DNA from: an uncultured Chthonomonas sp.
GTDB lineage: Bacteria; Armatimonadota; Chthonomonadetes; Chthonomonadales; CAJBBX01
Direction: 5' to 3'
DNA length: 64,000 bases
NCBI GenBank assembly: GCA_903885605.1
Contig: CAISJD010000192.1
Coordinates: 65,063 to 129,062 of the forward strand
Part shown: in pieces, positions 1 to 9,375 of the stretch
Layout: every line of letters starts with the position of its first letter
Position numbering within the stretch: position 1 is the first letter of the stretch
Program-made: the position numbers and the translations under genes
The notes under the pieces: model-generated
Seen by the model: only the letters and a program-made list of their open reading frames with translations
What the model was told of the DNA's origin: nothing
Database searches by the model: none

Positions 1-1985
1 GAGCTGGGCGAGAGCTTCAGGTTCAGGCAGAACCCGCTGGTCGCCAGCCGTTGGGGCAGGTGGGCGGCGGAACGGAGCAGTGCTGTGGGACCCCCTCGGT
101 CGCGGCCCGGCGCGGCGCCGCAGGAGTCGGCCACGGTCTCGCCGGCGCGTCGGCCGTCGGCCCCGGCGGCCAGGTGCTTGCCGTAGCCCGGCGCGCGGGT
201 GAAGGTGCAGAGCCCGCCGGAGTAGCGGCCGCCGCGCCACGTGGTCAGCGTGTTGAGGCAGTCGAAGTACCAGCGCACCACCTCGGAGGCGAGCGCGTCC
301 ACCTCCGGTAGGTCGTTGCCGAAGCGCGGCGCGCAGGTGCGGATGCGCTGCAGCAGGGGCTCGTCGCCGGCCCAGTCGCGGTCCAACGCCTCGACGAGGC
401 CCGAGAGCGAAAGGGCGCGCTCCATGAAGACCAGCCTCTGGATGGCCGCCAGCGCGTCGGCCGTGTTGGCCACGCCCTCGGTCAGGAACTGGCCATGGTT
501 ATAGAGCGCCCCGCCCCGCTTCATGTCCTGCCCGCGGCCGACGCAGTCCGCCAGGAAGAGGGAGCGGTAGAGGTGCGGCGCGCTCGCGGCAATCACCTCC
601 TGGAAGAGGTTCGCCCGCCGGGTGAGGAGGCGCGTGGCGTGCTCGATCTGGAGGCGCAGCTGCTCCTTGAGCTCCCCGAGGCTCGCGATGGAGGCCACGG
701 GAGCCGTCTTCGGTCCGACCTGCCGGCCGCTGACGGGGCTCCGGCCTTCGTGCAGGGCCAGCTCCAGGCACTTGGCGAGGTTCAGCTCGCCGTCTTCAAG
801 GCCCATGTGGCTCATGCCCTGGATATCGACTTGCATGCAGCCGTTCATGGCGTAGTTGCGGGCGTGCTCCAGAGGGATGCCCAGGTCGGTGAGGGCGGGG
901 ACGAGCGTGTCGTCGTTGTACAGGGCGGGCATGCCGGCGCCCAGCGCGATCACCTCGGTACAGCGCCGCCGCAGGGCCGGATCGGAGCCGGAGAAGAGCC
1001 TCACGCTCAGGTTCGGAGCCTCGCGGCAGTGCTTCGCCTGCAGGTCGAGGAAGGCGAACGAGAGGGCATTGGCGGCGTCGCGGCCGTCGGCTGTCTGGCC
1101 GCCCAGGCAGACGTTCCAGCTTCGGCACGCCACGAACCTGCCCCAGAGCGCATCCAGCACCGGCATGGCCGAGGCGGCGCGCTGGGCGTCGTCCTTGCCG
1201 CGCTCGGCGGCGAGGAACGGATAGAGGAACTGGTCGATGCGGCCGGGCGAATCGGTCTCGTCCAGCACGTGGAGCATCCAGAGGAGCTGCACGGCCTCGC
1301 GAATGTCCCGCGCGCCGAGCCGCGAGACGTGGCGGCAGGTGCGGGCGACCTCGGCGTAGTGGCGGACGTCATCGGGGTGGTCGGCTTCCGCGGCCAGGGC
1401 CTCGGCGCGGTCGGCGTGGGCGGCGATGAAGTCGCCGATGCCCCGGGCCACGTGCAGGGCGCCGCGCCGCCAGTCCATCTCGGCGTCGTCGGCCCCGCCG
1501 GACCGTGCGGCCTCCTCGGCGGCCTCCAGACGCGCCACGAGGGCGCCGATGCCGTTGCGTAGCGGCTCCTCATAGCCCAGGATCGCGTGTCCGCCCCAGC
1601 CTCCGCCCCAGCCGAAGGAGGGCTCATCCATGGCCTCCCGCTCTTCCGGCGTGAAGCGCTCTCGGATCGCCTCGGCAAAGCGCGCGCTCGTGGTGCGGGG
1701 CGTCCAGAGGGCGATGGCGGCGCGGGCCTCGTCCATCTCGGCGCCCGAGAGGTCGGCCGGTAGCTCGCCCTCGCAGGTGAGCCCGCCGACGCCCATGCGG
1801 ACGATGGATCTCGAGCCGGGCATGCCCGCCAGGAGGCAATCGCGCACGACCACGGGCGCTCGGGCCCGCCACTCCTCGGCCCAAGCCCAGCCAAGGGCCT
1901 CGTCGTGCCGCATGCCCTGAGCCTCGGCCCACGCGTGGGCGCGGGTGAAGGAGAAGACGGCATCGGTCGCGTTCGCCGGCGGCAT
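1..1985 (-). CDS. Glycyl radical enzyme (pyruvate formate-lyase-like), C-terminus truncated by window edge
   Basis: Continuous reverse-strand frame from ATG near 1985 (MPPANATDAVFSFTRAHAWAEAQGM...) through RNYAMNGCMQVDIQGMSHMGLEDGELNLAKCLEL (active-site Cys region) to GRRAGETVADSCGAAPGRDRGGPTALLRSAAHLPQRLATSGFCLNLKLSPS, typical of the PFL family; the Gly-radical loop lies beyond the left edge. The frame is missing from the ORF track because it has no stop in the window. Start codon approximate. Confidence 0.8.
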   Translation of the reverse strand, partial: MPPANATDAVFSFTRAHAWAEAQGMRHDEALGWAWAEEWRARAPVVVRDCLLAGMPGSRSIVRMGVGGLTCEGELPADLSGAEMDEARAAIALWTPRTTSARFAEAIRERFTPEEREAMDEPSFGWGGGWGGHAILGYEEPLRNGIGALVARLEAAEEAARSGGADDAEMDWRRGALHVARGIGDFIAAHADRAEALAAEADHPDDVRHYAEVARTCRHVSRLGARDIREAVQLLWMLHVLDETDSPGRIDQFLYPFLAAERGKDDAQRAASAMPVLDALWGRFVACRSWNVCLGGQTADGRDAANALSFAFLDLQAKHCREAPNLSVRLFSGSDPALRRRCTEVIALGAGMPALYNDDTLVPALTDLGIPLEHARNYAMNGCMQVDIQGMSHMGLEDGELNLAKCLELALHEGRSPVSGRQVGPKTAPVASIASLGELKEQLRLQIEHATRLLTRRANLFQEVIAASAPHLYRSLFLADCVGRGQDMKRGGALYNHGQFLTEGVANTADALAAIQRLVFMERALSLSGLVEALDRDWAGDEPLLQRIRTCAPRFGNDLPEVDALASEVVRWYFDCLNTLTTWRGGRYSGGLCTFTRAPGYGKHLAAGADGRRAGETVADSCGAAPGRDRGGPTALLRSAAHLPQRLATSGFCLNLKLSPS

Positions 1986-2216
1986 GGGCGGCCTCCACGG
2001 TACGGCGCCTCGCGGGCGCTCACAGCCATTCTACCTGCGGCAGTGGGTGCCTCCACCCGCCGGGCTGCCGCTCGCGCGGCAACGCCCAGGTAGTCGACCA
2101 GACCCTCGGCCTGGCGGCCCGGTGAGCCCCTGCACCGAACCTGCCCGCGCCCGCCTTCCCGAGCAGGTATCATCCACCGCACCGCTGCGCGGGCAGGGCC
2201 CAGGGAGGGACGAGGC

Positions 2217-3443
2217 ATGACCATTCGACCGCTGGATATGGAGCGCGACCGTATCGCGGCCAGGCGCATCTGGCAGGAGGTGGGCTGGATATCGGCCGCA
2301 CAGGCCGAGAAGATCGACCCGTACATCGCCGCAGGCAACGCCTGGGTGGCCGAGGTAGGCGGCGAGGCCGAGTGCCTGGTCTGCACTGCGCCCGGCACGA
2401 TGCGCTACCTCCGGCGGGATCTGCCCGCGTCGTTCGTCACCGGCGTCACCGTGAGCCGCGTGGCGCGCAAGCAGGGGCTCGCCCGCCGCGTGCTGGCGCG
2501 GGCGCTGCAGCAGGATGCCGAGCAGGGCGCCGCCGTCTCGCTCCTCGGTATGTTCGAACAGGGCTTCTACAACCGGCTGGGCTACGGCACCGGTTCCTAC
2601 GTGCACTCGGTAGCGCTGGATGGCTCCATGCTTGACGCCGGCGCAGCCTTTCGCACACCGGTGCGCCTGTCATCGGCCGACGCCGAGCGTATGCATGCCC
2701 TGCGCGTGCGCCGCCACCGTGGCCATGGTGGCTGTAGCCTGACGCCGGCAGCCGTCACGACCGGCGAACTCAACGGCGAGGATAACGGCTTCGGCCTGGG
2801 CTACACGCGCGACGGCTCCGCTGAGCTGACGCACTTCGTCTGGTGTACCGCCAAGGACGCCGAGTCAGGGCCCTACCGCTGCCTCGTGTGCTTTGAGGAG
2901 CCGGCGCAACTGAAGGAGCTACTGGCGCTGCTGGGGTCGCTGGGCGACCAGGTCCGTGTCTTTAAGCTCGCGGAGCCGCCCGGCGTCCAGCTCACCGACC
3001 TGGTCCGCAAGCCCATCCGCACGCACCATGTCACGCGGAAGGGTGACTATGAGACCGGCATCCGCGCCTCTGCCTACTGGCAGGCCCGCATCCTGGACCT
3101 GCCTCGGTGCGTGGCCGCCATGGGGCCCTCCGGACCCGGCTTCCAGTTCAACCTGGAGCTCACCGACCCGGCTGACGCCTATCTCGAGCCCGAATGCGGT
3201 TGGCCGGGGCTGCGCGGCGACTACCGCATTACGCTGGGCCCCGAGTGCGCGTGCGAACCGGGACCCGACGCCGGGCTTCCCACGCTCAGGGCGAGCGTCG
3301 GCGCCTTCACCCGGCTCTGGCTCGGCGTCCGGCCCGCCTCGGGCCTCGCAGTGACGGACGACCTCAGCGGCCCTCCGGCGCTGATCGACCTGCTGGACGA
3401 CGCCCTACGCCTGCCGCCGCCCTCGCCGGACTGGGACTTCTAG
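2217..3443 (+). CDS. GNAT family N-acetyltransferase, Eis-like (GNAT + C-terminal SCP2-like domain)
   Basis: MTIRPLDMERDRIAARRIWQEVGW...VTGVTVSRVARKQGLARRVLARAL (acetyl-CoA binding motif) and C-terminal LRASVGAFTRLWLGVRPASGLAVTDDL typical of Eis-like proteins. Confidence 0.8.
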   Translation: MTIRPLDMERDRIAARRIWQEVGWISAAQAEKIDPYIAAGNAWVAEVGGEAECLVCTAPGTMRYLRRDLPASFVTGVTVSRVARKQGLARRVLARALQQDAEQGAAVSLLGMFEQGFYNRLGYGTGSYVHSVALDGSMLDAGAAFRTPVRLSSADAERMHALRVRRHRGHGGCSLTPAAVTTGELNGEDNGFGLGYTRDGSAELTHFVWCTAKDAESGPYRCLVCFEEPAQLKELLALLGSLGDQVRVFKLAEPPGVQLTDLVRKPIRTHHVTRKGDYETGIRASAYWQARILDLPRCVAAMGPSGPGFQFNLELTDPADAYLEPECGWPGLRGDYRITLGPECACEPGPDAGLPTLRASVGAFTRLWLGVRPASGLAVTDDLSGPPALIDLLDDALRLPPPSPDWDF

Positions 3444-3471
3444 CCGGCCAGGACGCACCAGACATGCAGAG

Positions 3472-3498
3472 GGCCCCGGCAGCGGTCGCCGGGGCCCC
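3472..3498. terminator. Bidirectional intrinsic-terminator-like hairpin between convergent genes
   Basis: GGGCCCCGGC-agcggtc-GCCGGGGCCC: perfect 10-bp stem, 7-nt loop, between the stops of the GNAT (+, 3443) and ferredoxin (-, 3518). Confidence 0.7.
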
Positions 3499-3517
3499 AG
3501 TGCGGACGGCCTTGCCC

Positions 3518-3775
3518 TTACTGCGCGTGGAAGGCGCTGTTGATCTGCTCGAAGTGCGCCTTGTCGGCGGGCAGGTCGACGTCGGCGTAGATGGCAGCGG
3601 TCGGGCAGACCGGCTCGCAGTTGCCGCAGTCGATGCACGTGTCGGGATTGATGAACATCTGGTTGTAGGTGTTGCCGTCAGCATCGGTGAAGACGCCCTC
3701 GACGATGCTGTCGGTCGCACACACCTGGATGCACTCGCCGTCCTTGGTGCAGCCGTCCGTAATCACGTAAGCCAT
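3518..3775 (-). CDS. 7Fe-type ferredoxin ([3Fe-4S]/[4Fe-4S])
   Basis: MAYVITDGCTKDGECIQVCATDSI...CIDCGNCEPVCPTAAI; Cys spacing resembles Azotobacter FdI-type ferredoxins lacking the non-ligand Cys. Confidence 0.85.
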   Translation of the reverse strand: MAYVITDGCTKDGECIQVCATDSIVEGVFTDADGNTYNQMFINPDTCIDCGNCEPVCPTAAIYADVDLPADKAHFEQINSAFHAQ

Positions 3776-3883
3776 TCTGTAGTCCACCTTTCTGGGTCAG
3801 GCATTTGGTTTGTTTGGCGCCTCAACGGGAGAGCCGATGGGCCCTCCCGAGGCTGGTTGTGAAATCTGCCGCCGAACCGGCCG

Positions 3884-4525
3884 CTAGTCCTGCGGGCCGC
3901 GGGCCTGGTCCGAGTTGCGCTTGGCGATGCGGAACGAGAGGGCCATGAGCCCCTGCTCGAGCCGCTGGTTCTCCACGATGATGCCGGCCGGGACATCCAG
4001 GTCGATGAGCGCGAAGTTCCAGAAGGCTCGGACGCCGGCATTCACCAACCGGTCCGCCACGGCCTGGGCTTTGTCGGCAGGCAGGGCGAGGCACGCGGAT
4101 TCGATGCCCTGCTCCTGGATGAAGCGCTCCATGGTCGCGGCGTCCCGCACCGGAATGCCCGCCACGGCGGTACCGATAACCGCCGGGTCGGCGTCGAACA
4201 AGGCCACCAGGTCGAAGCCCGCATGGCTCCAGATATCGCTGAGCACCAGGGCCCGCCCCAGGTTGCCGATGCCCACCAGCGCCACAGGCTTGGCGGAGAG
4301 GATATCGAGCATGGAGCTGATCAGGATTTCGAGGTCCGCAATACGGTAGCCCTGGCGCGGCTTGCCGAGGATGCGCAGGGCCGACAGGTCCTGTCGCACA
4401 CGTGAGCCGGTGACGCCTTCTCGCACGGCCAGCTCGTCGCTGGTCACCGTGGCGCGGCCCTCGCTCTTCAGCTTCGTGAGCAGGAGCAGGTAGTTCATGT
4501 ACCGCTGAAGCGTCTCTCGATGCAT
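3884..4525 (-). CDS. rex: Redox-sensing transcriptional repressor Rex
   Basis: 213 aa; N-terminal wHTH (VTSDELAVREGVTGSRVRQDLSAL), Rossmann motif VALVGIGNLGRALV, KAQAVADRLVNAGVRAFWNFA. Confidence 0.92.
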   Translation of the reverse strand: MHRETLQRYMNYLLLLTKLKSEGRATVTSDELAVREGVTGSRVRQDLSALRILGKPRQGYRIADLEILISSMLDILSAKPVALVGIGNLGRALVLSDIWSHAGFDLVALFDADPAVIGTAVAGIPVRDAATMERFIQEQGIESACLALPADKAQAVADRLVNAGVRAFWNFALIDLDVPAGIIVENQRLEQGLMALSFRIAKRNSDQARGPQD

Positions 4526-4569
4526 CGTTGTCTCCTTCGGTTGGGCCCCGTCGTAGCCGCGACGCTGCT

Positions 4570-4575
4570 ATTATA
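4570..4575 (-). promoter_or_regulatory. Putative -10 element of rex promoter
   Basis: Reverse strand reads CTACTATAATAGC with a perfect TATAAT about 45 nt upstream of the rex start; no good -35 seen. Confidence 0.4.
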
Positions 4576-4735
4576 GTAGATGAGCCGCCGGTCTCGGTAC
4601 CCGGTTATCGATTCTACGTGCTTCAGCGGCCGGCCGTGCCCCGGATCTGGCTATAGGTCGGCCTTGGGAGGCCCTCAGGGCGCGCCGAGCGCCCCGTCGG
4701 CGCGGCGCGGTCCGGCCGCCGGCCAGGAGGTCGCC

Positions 4736-7700
4736 ATGCGCTCGTCGTTTGGGTTGCCCTGCAGCTTTGCCGCCTGTTGCGCCCTCTGGCCCGGCCTGAC
4801 GCTCGCGGCCCCGGCTCCGTCGGCGCCCGCTCGGCCCGGCGCCCGCCCGTCCGTGGCCTCGCTCATGCCCTCGGGCCGCGACTACGTGCTGCAGTACTGG
4901 CACGACGGCTGGCGCGGCCGCTCCGCCGACGGCCGCAAGCTCCGCGTGGTGCAGACCGGCCGGTACGCCATGGCCCTCGACACCGAGCGCATCGCCATCC
5001 CGCACCTGGGTCCCGTGCACGCCCCCGCGCCCTACGCCCGAGCGGGATCTGACGGGCTCCCCGGCCTCGGAAAGCTGCCCCCGGCCGCCCTCACGCTGAC
5101 GCTGGAGGTGGACGGCCGCACGTACCGCTGCACCGGCGCCGAGCCGCCCAGCCTGCACGGCGGCCCGCGCATCGTGGAGGCCGGCCGCTGGCTGCAGCGC
5201 TCCGACGTGACGGGTCTCATCTTTAAGGACGACAGCGGCGCCCGTCTGCCCGTGGAGGCGCGGCTGGAGACCATCGCCTGGCCTGATCGCCTGGGCCTGC
5301 TGCTGGAGGCCGCGCCCGCACTGGGCGACCTGATCGCCGGGCCCGGCTTCGGCCGCGTGGGCGGCGGCTGGATCTTCGACGGCTCCGGCGCCATCGTCGA
5401 TGCGGCCGCCCCGGAGCTCGACCCCGCCGCCTTCACGGTGGAGATGTGGGCCTACCTCCCCGACGCGCCGGAGGCCACCAACGCCTACCCCTGGCTCTTC
5501 TGCAAGGGCGGCAACGAATGGGTCGACGGCGCGTACGGCCTGGCCGTCATCAACGGCACGCCGACAGCGCGCCTCTGCATCGGCGGCGGGCGCGAGAACG
5601 CCTTCGACCTGGAGGCCCGCTACGAGAACGGCGGACGCCTCACCATGCAGCGCGAGCGATGGACGCACCTGGCCATGACCTATGACGGCCGCGACCTGCG
5701 CCTCTTCGTCGACGGCCGCCCGGCCGGCTCCATGGCCGTGAACCGCGCCCGCACGCCCCGCGCCGACGGTATCGCCCTGGGCCGCAGGCTGGACAACTCC
5801 GGCGACGGCTACCACTTCCGCGGCGCGCTGGACGAGGTGCGCCTCACCGCCCGGGCCCTCACCGCCGCCGAGGTCGCCCAGCGCTTCGCCGGACCCGAGG
5901 CCGTACCGGCGGATGCGGCGCAGGTGCGTGAGTGGCGCTTCGATCCCGGCGGCCCGGCCATGGAACGGCGTCCCGTGCGCTCGTGGCGCGGCGCCACCCT
6001 GCGCATGGAGCTGCGGACCGGCGGCCGCACGCACGTCGCCCGCCTGGATCCCGGTCCCGGCAAGGAGTGGCGCACCGGCGAGCGGCGGAGCGTCTCCGTG
6101 GCGATCGATCCTGCCACGGGCCTGGCCGCCCCGCCCGACCCGGTGCGCGTCGTCGCCTCCGGCATGGGCGGCAAGCCCGCGCTTGCCGCCGAGGCCGATC
6201 CCGCCAGAGGCTGGGTGCGGGTGAACCTGGACGACGCCGACCGCAGGGGCTCCGGGAACGACCTGCTGGACCGCGCACGGCTCACGCTCACGAACCCCAC
6301 CGACCGGCCGCAGCCCGTTCGCCTGCTGCTGGAGAAGACCGATCGCGGCCTGCAGGCGCCCGGCATGTCGCAGGTCACGGGCATTTCGCCCATGCTCCGC
6401 GACGCCGACGGCAACCCCACGGGCCTCCACGTGCAGCTGAGCAAGAACTGGCACTCCCAGCCCGGCCGCGACCTGGTCTACCAGGGCGCCTGGCTCCACG
6501 CCGCGGCCTTCCTGCGCCTTCCGCCCCGCGCCACCGTGGACCTGGAGGCGACGCTGGCCTATGCGCATTGGGGCGGAGTGCCCGCGGCGTCCCACGCCCA
6601 GCTCTGCCTGATCGGCTGGGGGTCCAACCAGGAGTGGAACCAGTCGGCCATCGGCGCCTGGGGCGAGAGCATCTGCTACGAGCCCGACCAGGCCCAGGCC
6701 GACTGCCTGATCTGCGACGTGCGGCCCGTGCTGGTGGCCTCGCGCTTCGCCGGGAAACCCGTGCGATGGACCTGGACCGGCAATGTGGGCGGCGGCGACC
6801 TGGTCCGCTGGTTCGACCCGAAGGGCCAGCGGCGCTTCCCGGACCGCATGAACTCCGTCGTGCGCCGCGTCGGCCCGAACCTGACCGAGGTGACCTACAC
6901 CGGTGGCTTCGGGCAGGGCGCCATCCGCCACTCCGTCACCGTGAGCCTCCACCGCACCGACGACCTTGTGCGCGGCGTCTATCGCCTCTCCATGCGCGTG
7001 GCGCGGCCGGTGGAGTTCAGCCGCCTCGTCCTCTTCCAGATCGGCGCCGATACCTACAGCTACACGGGCGAGCGGCGCATGGCGACCGGGAACGCGTCGG
7101 GCCTGACCCGCGAGTGGGCCACGCAGTGGGGCGGCAACGCCTACCGCACCCAATCCGAGCCGCTGAAGGGGCCTTCCGCGTGGGTGGCCATGCAGGGCTG
7201 CGCACCGCGCTCCGACGGCGCCGACTGGCTCGCAGAGGCCAACCGGGGCCTGGTGATCCGCTCGTGGAAGGCGCGTCTGGGAGGGAAGCCCGCCGAGCCC
7301 TGGTTCGCCGAGCACGGCATGCGCGTGGGCGGAGCGGATACCTCCACCGCCGACATCCTGCCGCCCCCGGGCGTCACGCGGCTGCTGCCGGGCGACACGG
7401 TGGAGGCCCTCTTCGAGCACGTCGTCGTCCCGCAGCGCGCCGAGGACTACTACGGGCCCAACGCCGCGTTCCGGGCCGCGCTGGAGAAGGATCAGGACAC
7501 CTGGCGAATGATCCACCGTGAAGCCGCGGACAACGCGCTCACCGCGAAGGCCGGCGTCGGCCGGATCGCCTCCGAGTGGCCGCTGAAGGTCGCGGTGAGC
7601 GGCAACCGGGCGCAGTTCAGCGTCACGGGCGGGCTCGGCTACGTGCCGATCACCTTCACGGGGCTCTCCGGCTATCGCGACCCCGTGCTGGAGGTGCGCG

Positions 7701-7870
7701 AGGCGGGCGGCCCATGGAGGCGCGTCGACCAGTCCCTCCACGGCAAGGACTACTGGCAGGCAGACTTCGACGCCGAGGCCCGGACGTGGGAGCTCACCTA
7801 CACGATCCCCCTCGACACGCCCGGCGACGCACCCCTGCCGAGGGAATTCCGCTTCCGCCAGGGCCGGTGA
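4736..7870 (+). CDS. Secreted LamG/concanavalin-like domain protein
   Basis: Signal peptide MRSSFGLPCSFAACCALWPGLTLAAPAP with SD AGGAGG upstream; LamG-type segment FTVEMWAYLPDAPEATNAYPWLFCKGG...DGRDLRLFVDGRPAGSMAVNRA...GALDEVRLTARALTAAEVAQRF. Confidence 0.75.
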   Translation: MRSSFGLPCSFAACCALWPGLTLAAPAPSAPARPGARPSVASLMPSGRDYVLQYWHDGWRGRSADGRKLRVVQTGRYAMALDTERIAIPHLGPVHAPAPYARAGSDGLPGLGKLPPAALTLTLEVDGRTYRCTGAEPPSLHGGPRIVEAGRWLQRSDVTGLIFKDDSGARLPVEARLETIAWPDRLGLLLEAAPALGDLIAGPGFGRVGGGWIFDGSGAIVDAAAPELDPAAFTVEMWAYLPDAPEATNAYPWLFCKGGNEWVDGAYGLAVINGTPTARLCIGGGRENAFDLEARYENGGRLTMQRERWTHLAMTYDGRDLRLFVDGRPAGSMAVNRARTPRADGIALGRRLDNSGDGYHFRGALDEVRLTARALTAAEVAQRFAGPEAVPADAAQVREWRFDPGGPAMERRPVRSWRGATLRMELRTGGRTHVARLDPGPGKEWRTGERRSVSVAIDPATGLAAPPDPVRVVASGMGGKPALAAEADPARGWVRVNLDDADRRGSGNDLLDRARLTLTNPTDRPQPVRLLLEKTDRGLQAPGMSQVTGISPMLRDADGNPTGLHVQLSKNWHSQPGRDLVYQGAWLHAAAFLRLPPRATVDLEATLAYAHWGGVPAASHAQLCLIGWGSNQEWNQSAIGAWGESICYEPDQAQADCLICDVRPVLVASRFAGKPVRWTWTGNVGGGDLVRWFDPKGQRRFPDRMNSVVRRVGPNLTEVTYTGGFGQGAIRHSVTVSLHRTDDLVRGVYRLSMRVARPVEFSRLVLFQIGADTYSYTGERRMATGNASGLTREWATQWGGNAYRTQSEPLKGPSAWVAMQGCAPRSDGADWLAEANRGLVIRSWKARLGGKPAEPWFAEHGMRVGGADTSTADILPPPGVTRLLPGDTVEALFEHVVVPQRAEDYYGPNAAFRAALEKDQDTWRMIHREAADNALTAKAGVGRIASEWPLKVAVSGNRAQFSVTGGLGYVPITFTGLSGYRDPVLEVREAGGPWRRVDQSLHGKDYWQADFDAEARTWELTYTIPLDTPGDAPLPREFRFRQGR

Positions 7871-7881
7871 CCCTCCATCCC

Positions 7882-7908
7882 GTCCGTGGAGGTCCGTGCT
7901 GGTCCGCG
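7882..7908. repeat. 10-bp-phased GTCCGTG intergenic repeat (3 units)
   Basis: GTCCGTGgagGTCCGTGctgGTCCGCG, exact 10-bp period, between the LamG-protein stop and the URO-D gene. Confidence 0.6.
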
Positions 7909-7971
7909 CCGGCAGGGAAAACGCCCGCCCGCGCCGAATTAGCGCGCATCGCCCATCGGCAAGGAGCCGCC

Positions 7972-9036
7972 ATGACCTCCAAGGAGCGCGTCCTCACCAC
8001 CTTCGCACGCCGCGAGGCCGACCGCGTGCCCATCGACTACTCGGCCAATCCGGGCATCGACCAGCGGCTCAAGGCCCACTTCGGGCTGGAACCGGGCGAC
8101 CATGAGGGCCTGCTCGTGCGCCTGGGCGTCGACTTCCGAGGCGTCGGCGCGCCCTACGTCGGCCCGAAGCTGCACGGGGACATCCCCGACCGGCACGTCG
8201 ATATCTGGGGCATCCACCGGCGCTACATCGAGCACCCCTCGGGCGGCTACTGGGACTACTGCGACTTCCCGCTCCAGTCCGCCACAGAGGAGGAGGTCGC
8301 CGCCTGGCCGCTCCCCTCCGCCGACGACTTCGACGTCTCCGGCGTCTACGAGGCCTGCCGCCGCCAGTCGGAGTACGCCATCAACGGCTCGGGCGGCTTC
8401 GGCGACATCATCAACGGCAACGGCATGCTCCGGAGCATGGAGCAGACCCTCGTCGACCTGGTCACCGAGGAGCCCGCCGGCCTCCTACTGGCCGACCGCC
8501 GCATGGCCATCCAGATGGAGCTGACCGAGCGCATCCTGGAGGCGGCCAAGGGCGGCGTCGACTACATCTACATGGGCGAGGACCTGGGCACCCAGATCGG
8601 CCCCATCATCAGCATGAAGACCTTCAAGCGGCAGATCCGCCCCCGCTACGAGAAGTACTGCGCCCTGGCGAAGGCCTACAACGTCCCCGTGATGATGCAC
8701 TGCTGCGGCTCCAGCAGCTGGGCGTTCGACGACTTCGCCGAGATCGGCATCCACGTGGTGGACACACTCCAGCCCGAGGCCGCCCTCACCGCGCCGGAGT
8801 ACCTGAAGGCCCGCTACGGCGACAGGCTCGCCTTCCACGGCTGCATCTCCACGGCCGGGCCGGTGGCGAGCGGCACGGTGGACGACGTGGTGGCCGACTG
8901 CCGCCGCACACTGGAGATCATGATGCCCGGCGGAGGCTACTGCTACGCGCCCACCCACGCCCTGCAGGACAACTCCCCCACGGAGAACGTGGTAGCCATG
9001 TACGAGACGGCGCACAGGTACGGCCGGTATGTGTAG
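7972..9036 (+). CDS. Uroporphyrinogen decarboxylase (URO-D) family protein, methyltransferase-like
   Basis: MTSKERVLTTFARREADRVPIDYSANPGI...MHCCGSSSWAFDDFAEIGIHVVDTLQPEA...YGDRLAFHGCIST...GGGYCYAPTHALQDNSPTENVVAMYE. Confidence 0.85.
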   Translation: MTSKERVLTTFARREADRVPIDYSANPGIDQRLKAHFGLEPGDHEGLLVRLGVDFRGVGAPYVGPKLHGDIPDRHVDIWGIHRRYIEHPSGGYWDYCDFPLQSATEEEVAAWPLPSADDFDVSGVYEACRRQSEYAINGSGGFGDIINGNGMLRSMEQTLVDLVTEEPAGLLLADRRMAIQMELTERILEAAKGGVDYIYMGEDLGTQIGPIISMKTFKRQIRPRYEKYCALAKAYNVPVMMHCCGSSSWAFDDFAEIGIHVVDTLQPEAALTAPEYLKARYGDRLAFHGCISTAGPVASGTVDDVVADCRRTLEIMMPGGGYCYAPTHALQDNSPTENVVAMYETAHRYGRYV

Positions 9037-9375
9037 GTGCGGGCCGAACTGGCCGCCGGTTACAGAATGCCCCGCGGCGGTTGGTATTTGTCTGGTACTG
9101 CACGCCCCGCGGACCATGCGGCCAGGGCGGCGCTCATGCAGGCAAACCGCCGCCTACCGGCGTACTGGAGTAACCAGACGAGTGAGCCGCTTACCATCTG
9201 ATCGCTGTCGCCGCCGGTGGGGTCGGACTGCAGCGCCCGCTTCTCCGCTCGTGCCGGTCGCATGACCCGACATCGCGGGCTACCTGCCCCCGAGCATGGC
9301 GCCGGGCACGGTCCGGTGGGTCCGAACCAACACTCCAGGGAATGTGGGGGCATCTGCCCTTCAGGTGGTCGCCAA

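Noticed and set aside
1007-2398. 463-aa minus-strand ORF
   Set aside because: Out of frame with the glycyl radical enzyme, which occupies a different minus-strand frame; Ser/Pro/Arg-rich translation.
3857-3865. TTGTGAAAT resembling half of a Rex operator, between rex and ferredoxin
   Set aside because: Only one half-site; the inverted partner (TTCACAA) is not present nearby.
4571-7741. 1056-aa minus-strand ORF
   Set aside because: Antisense shadow of the LamG-domain gene, low-complexity composition; the sense frame has signal peptide, SD and domain motifs.
9141-9148. GGCAAACC resembling the start of a c-di-GMP-I riboswitch
   Set aside because: The expected downstream conserved segments (GACGCAAAGCC..., tetraloop-receptor hairpin) are not present in order.
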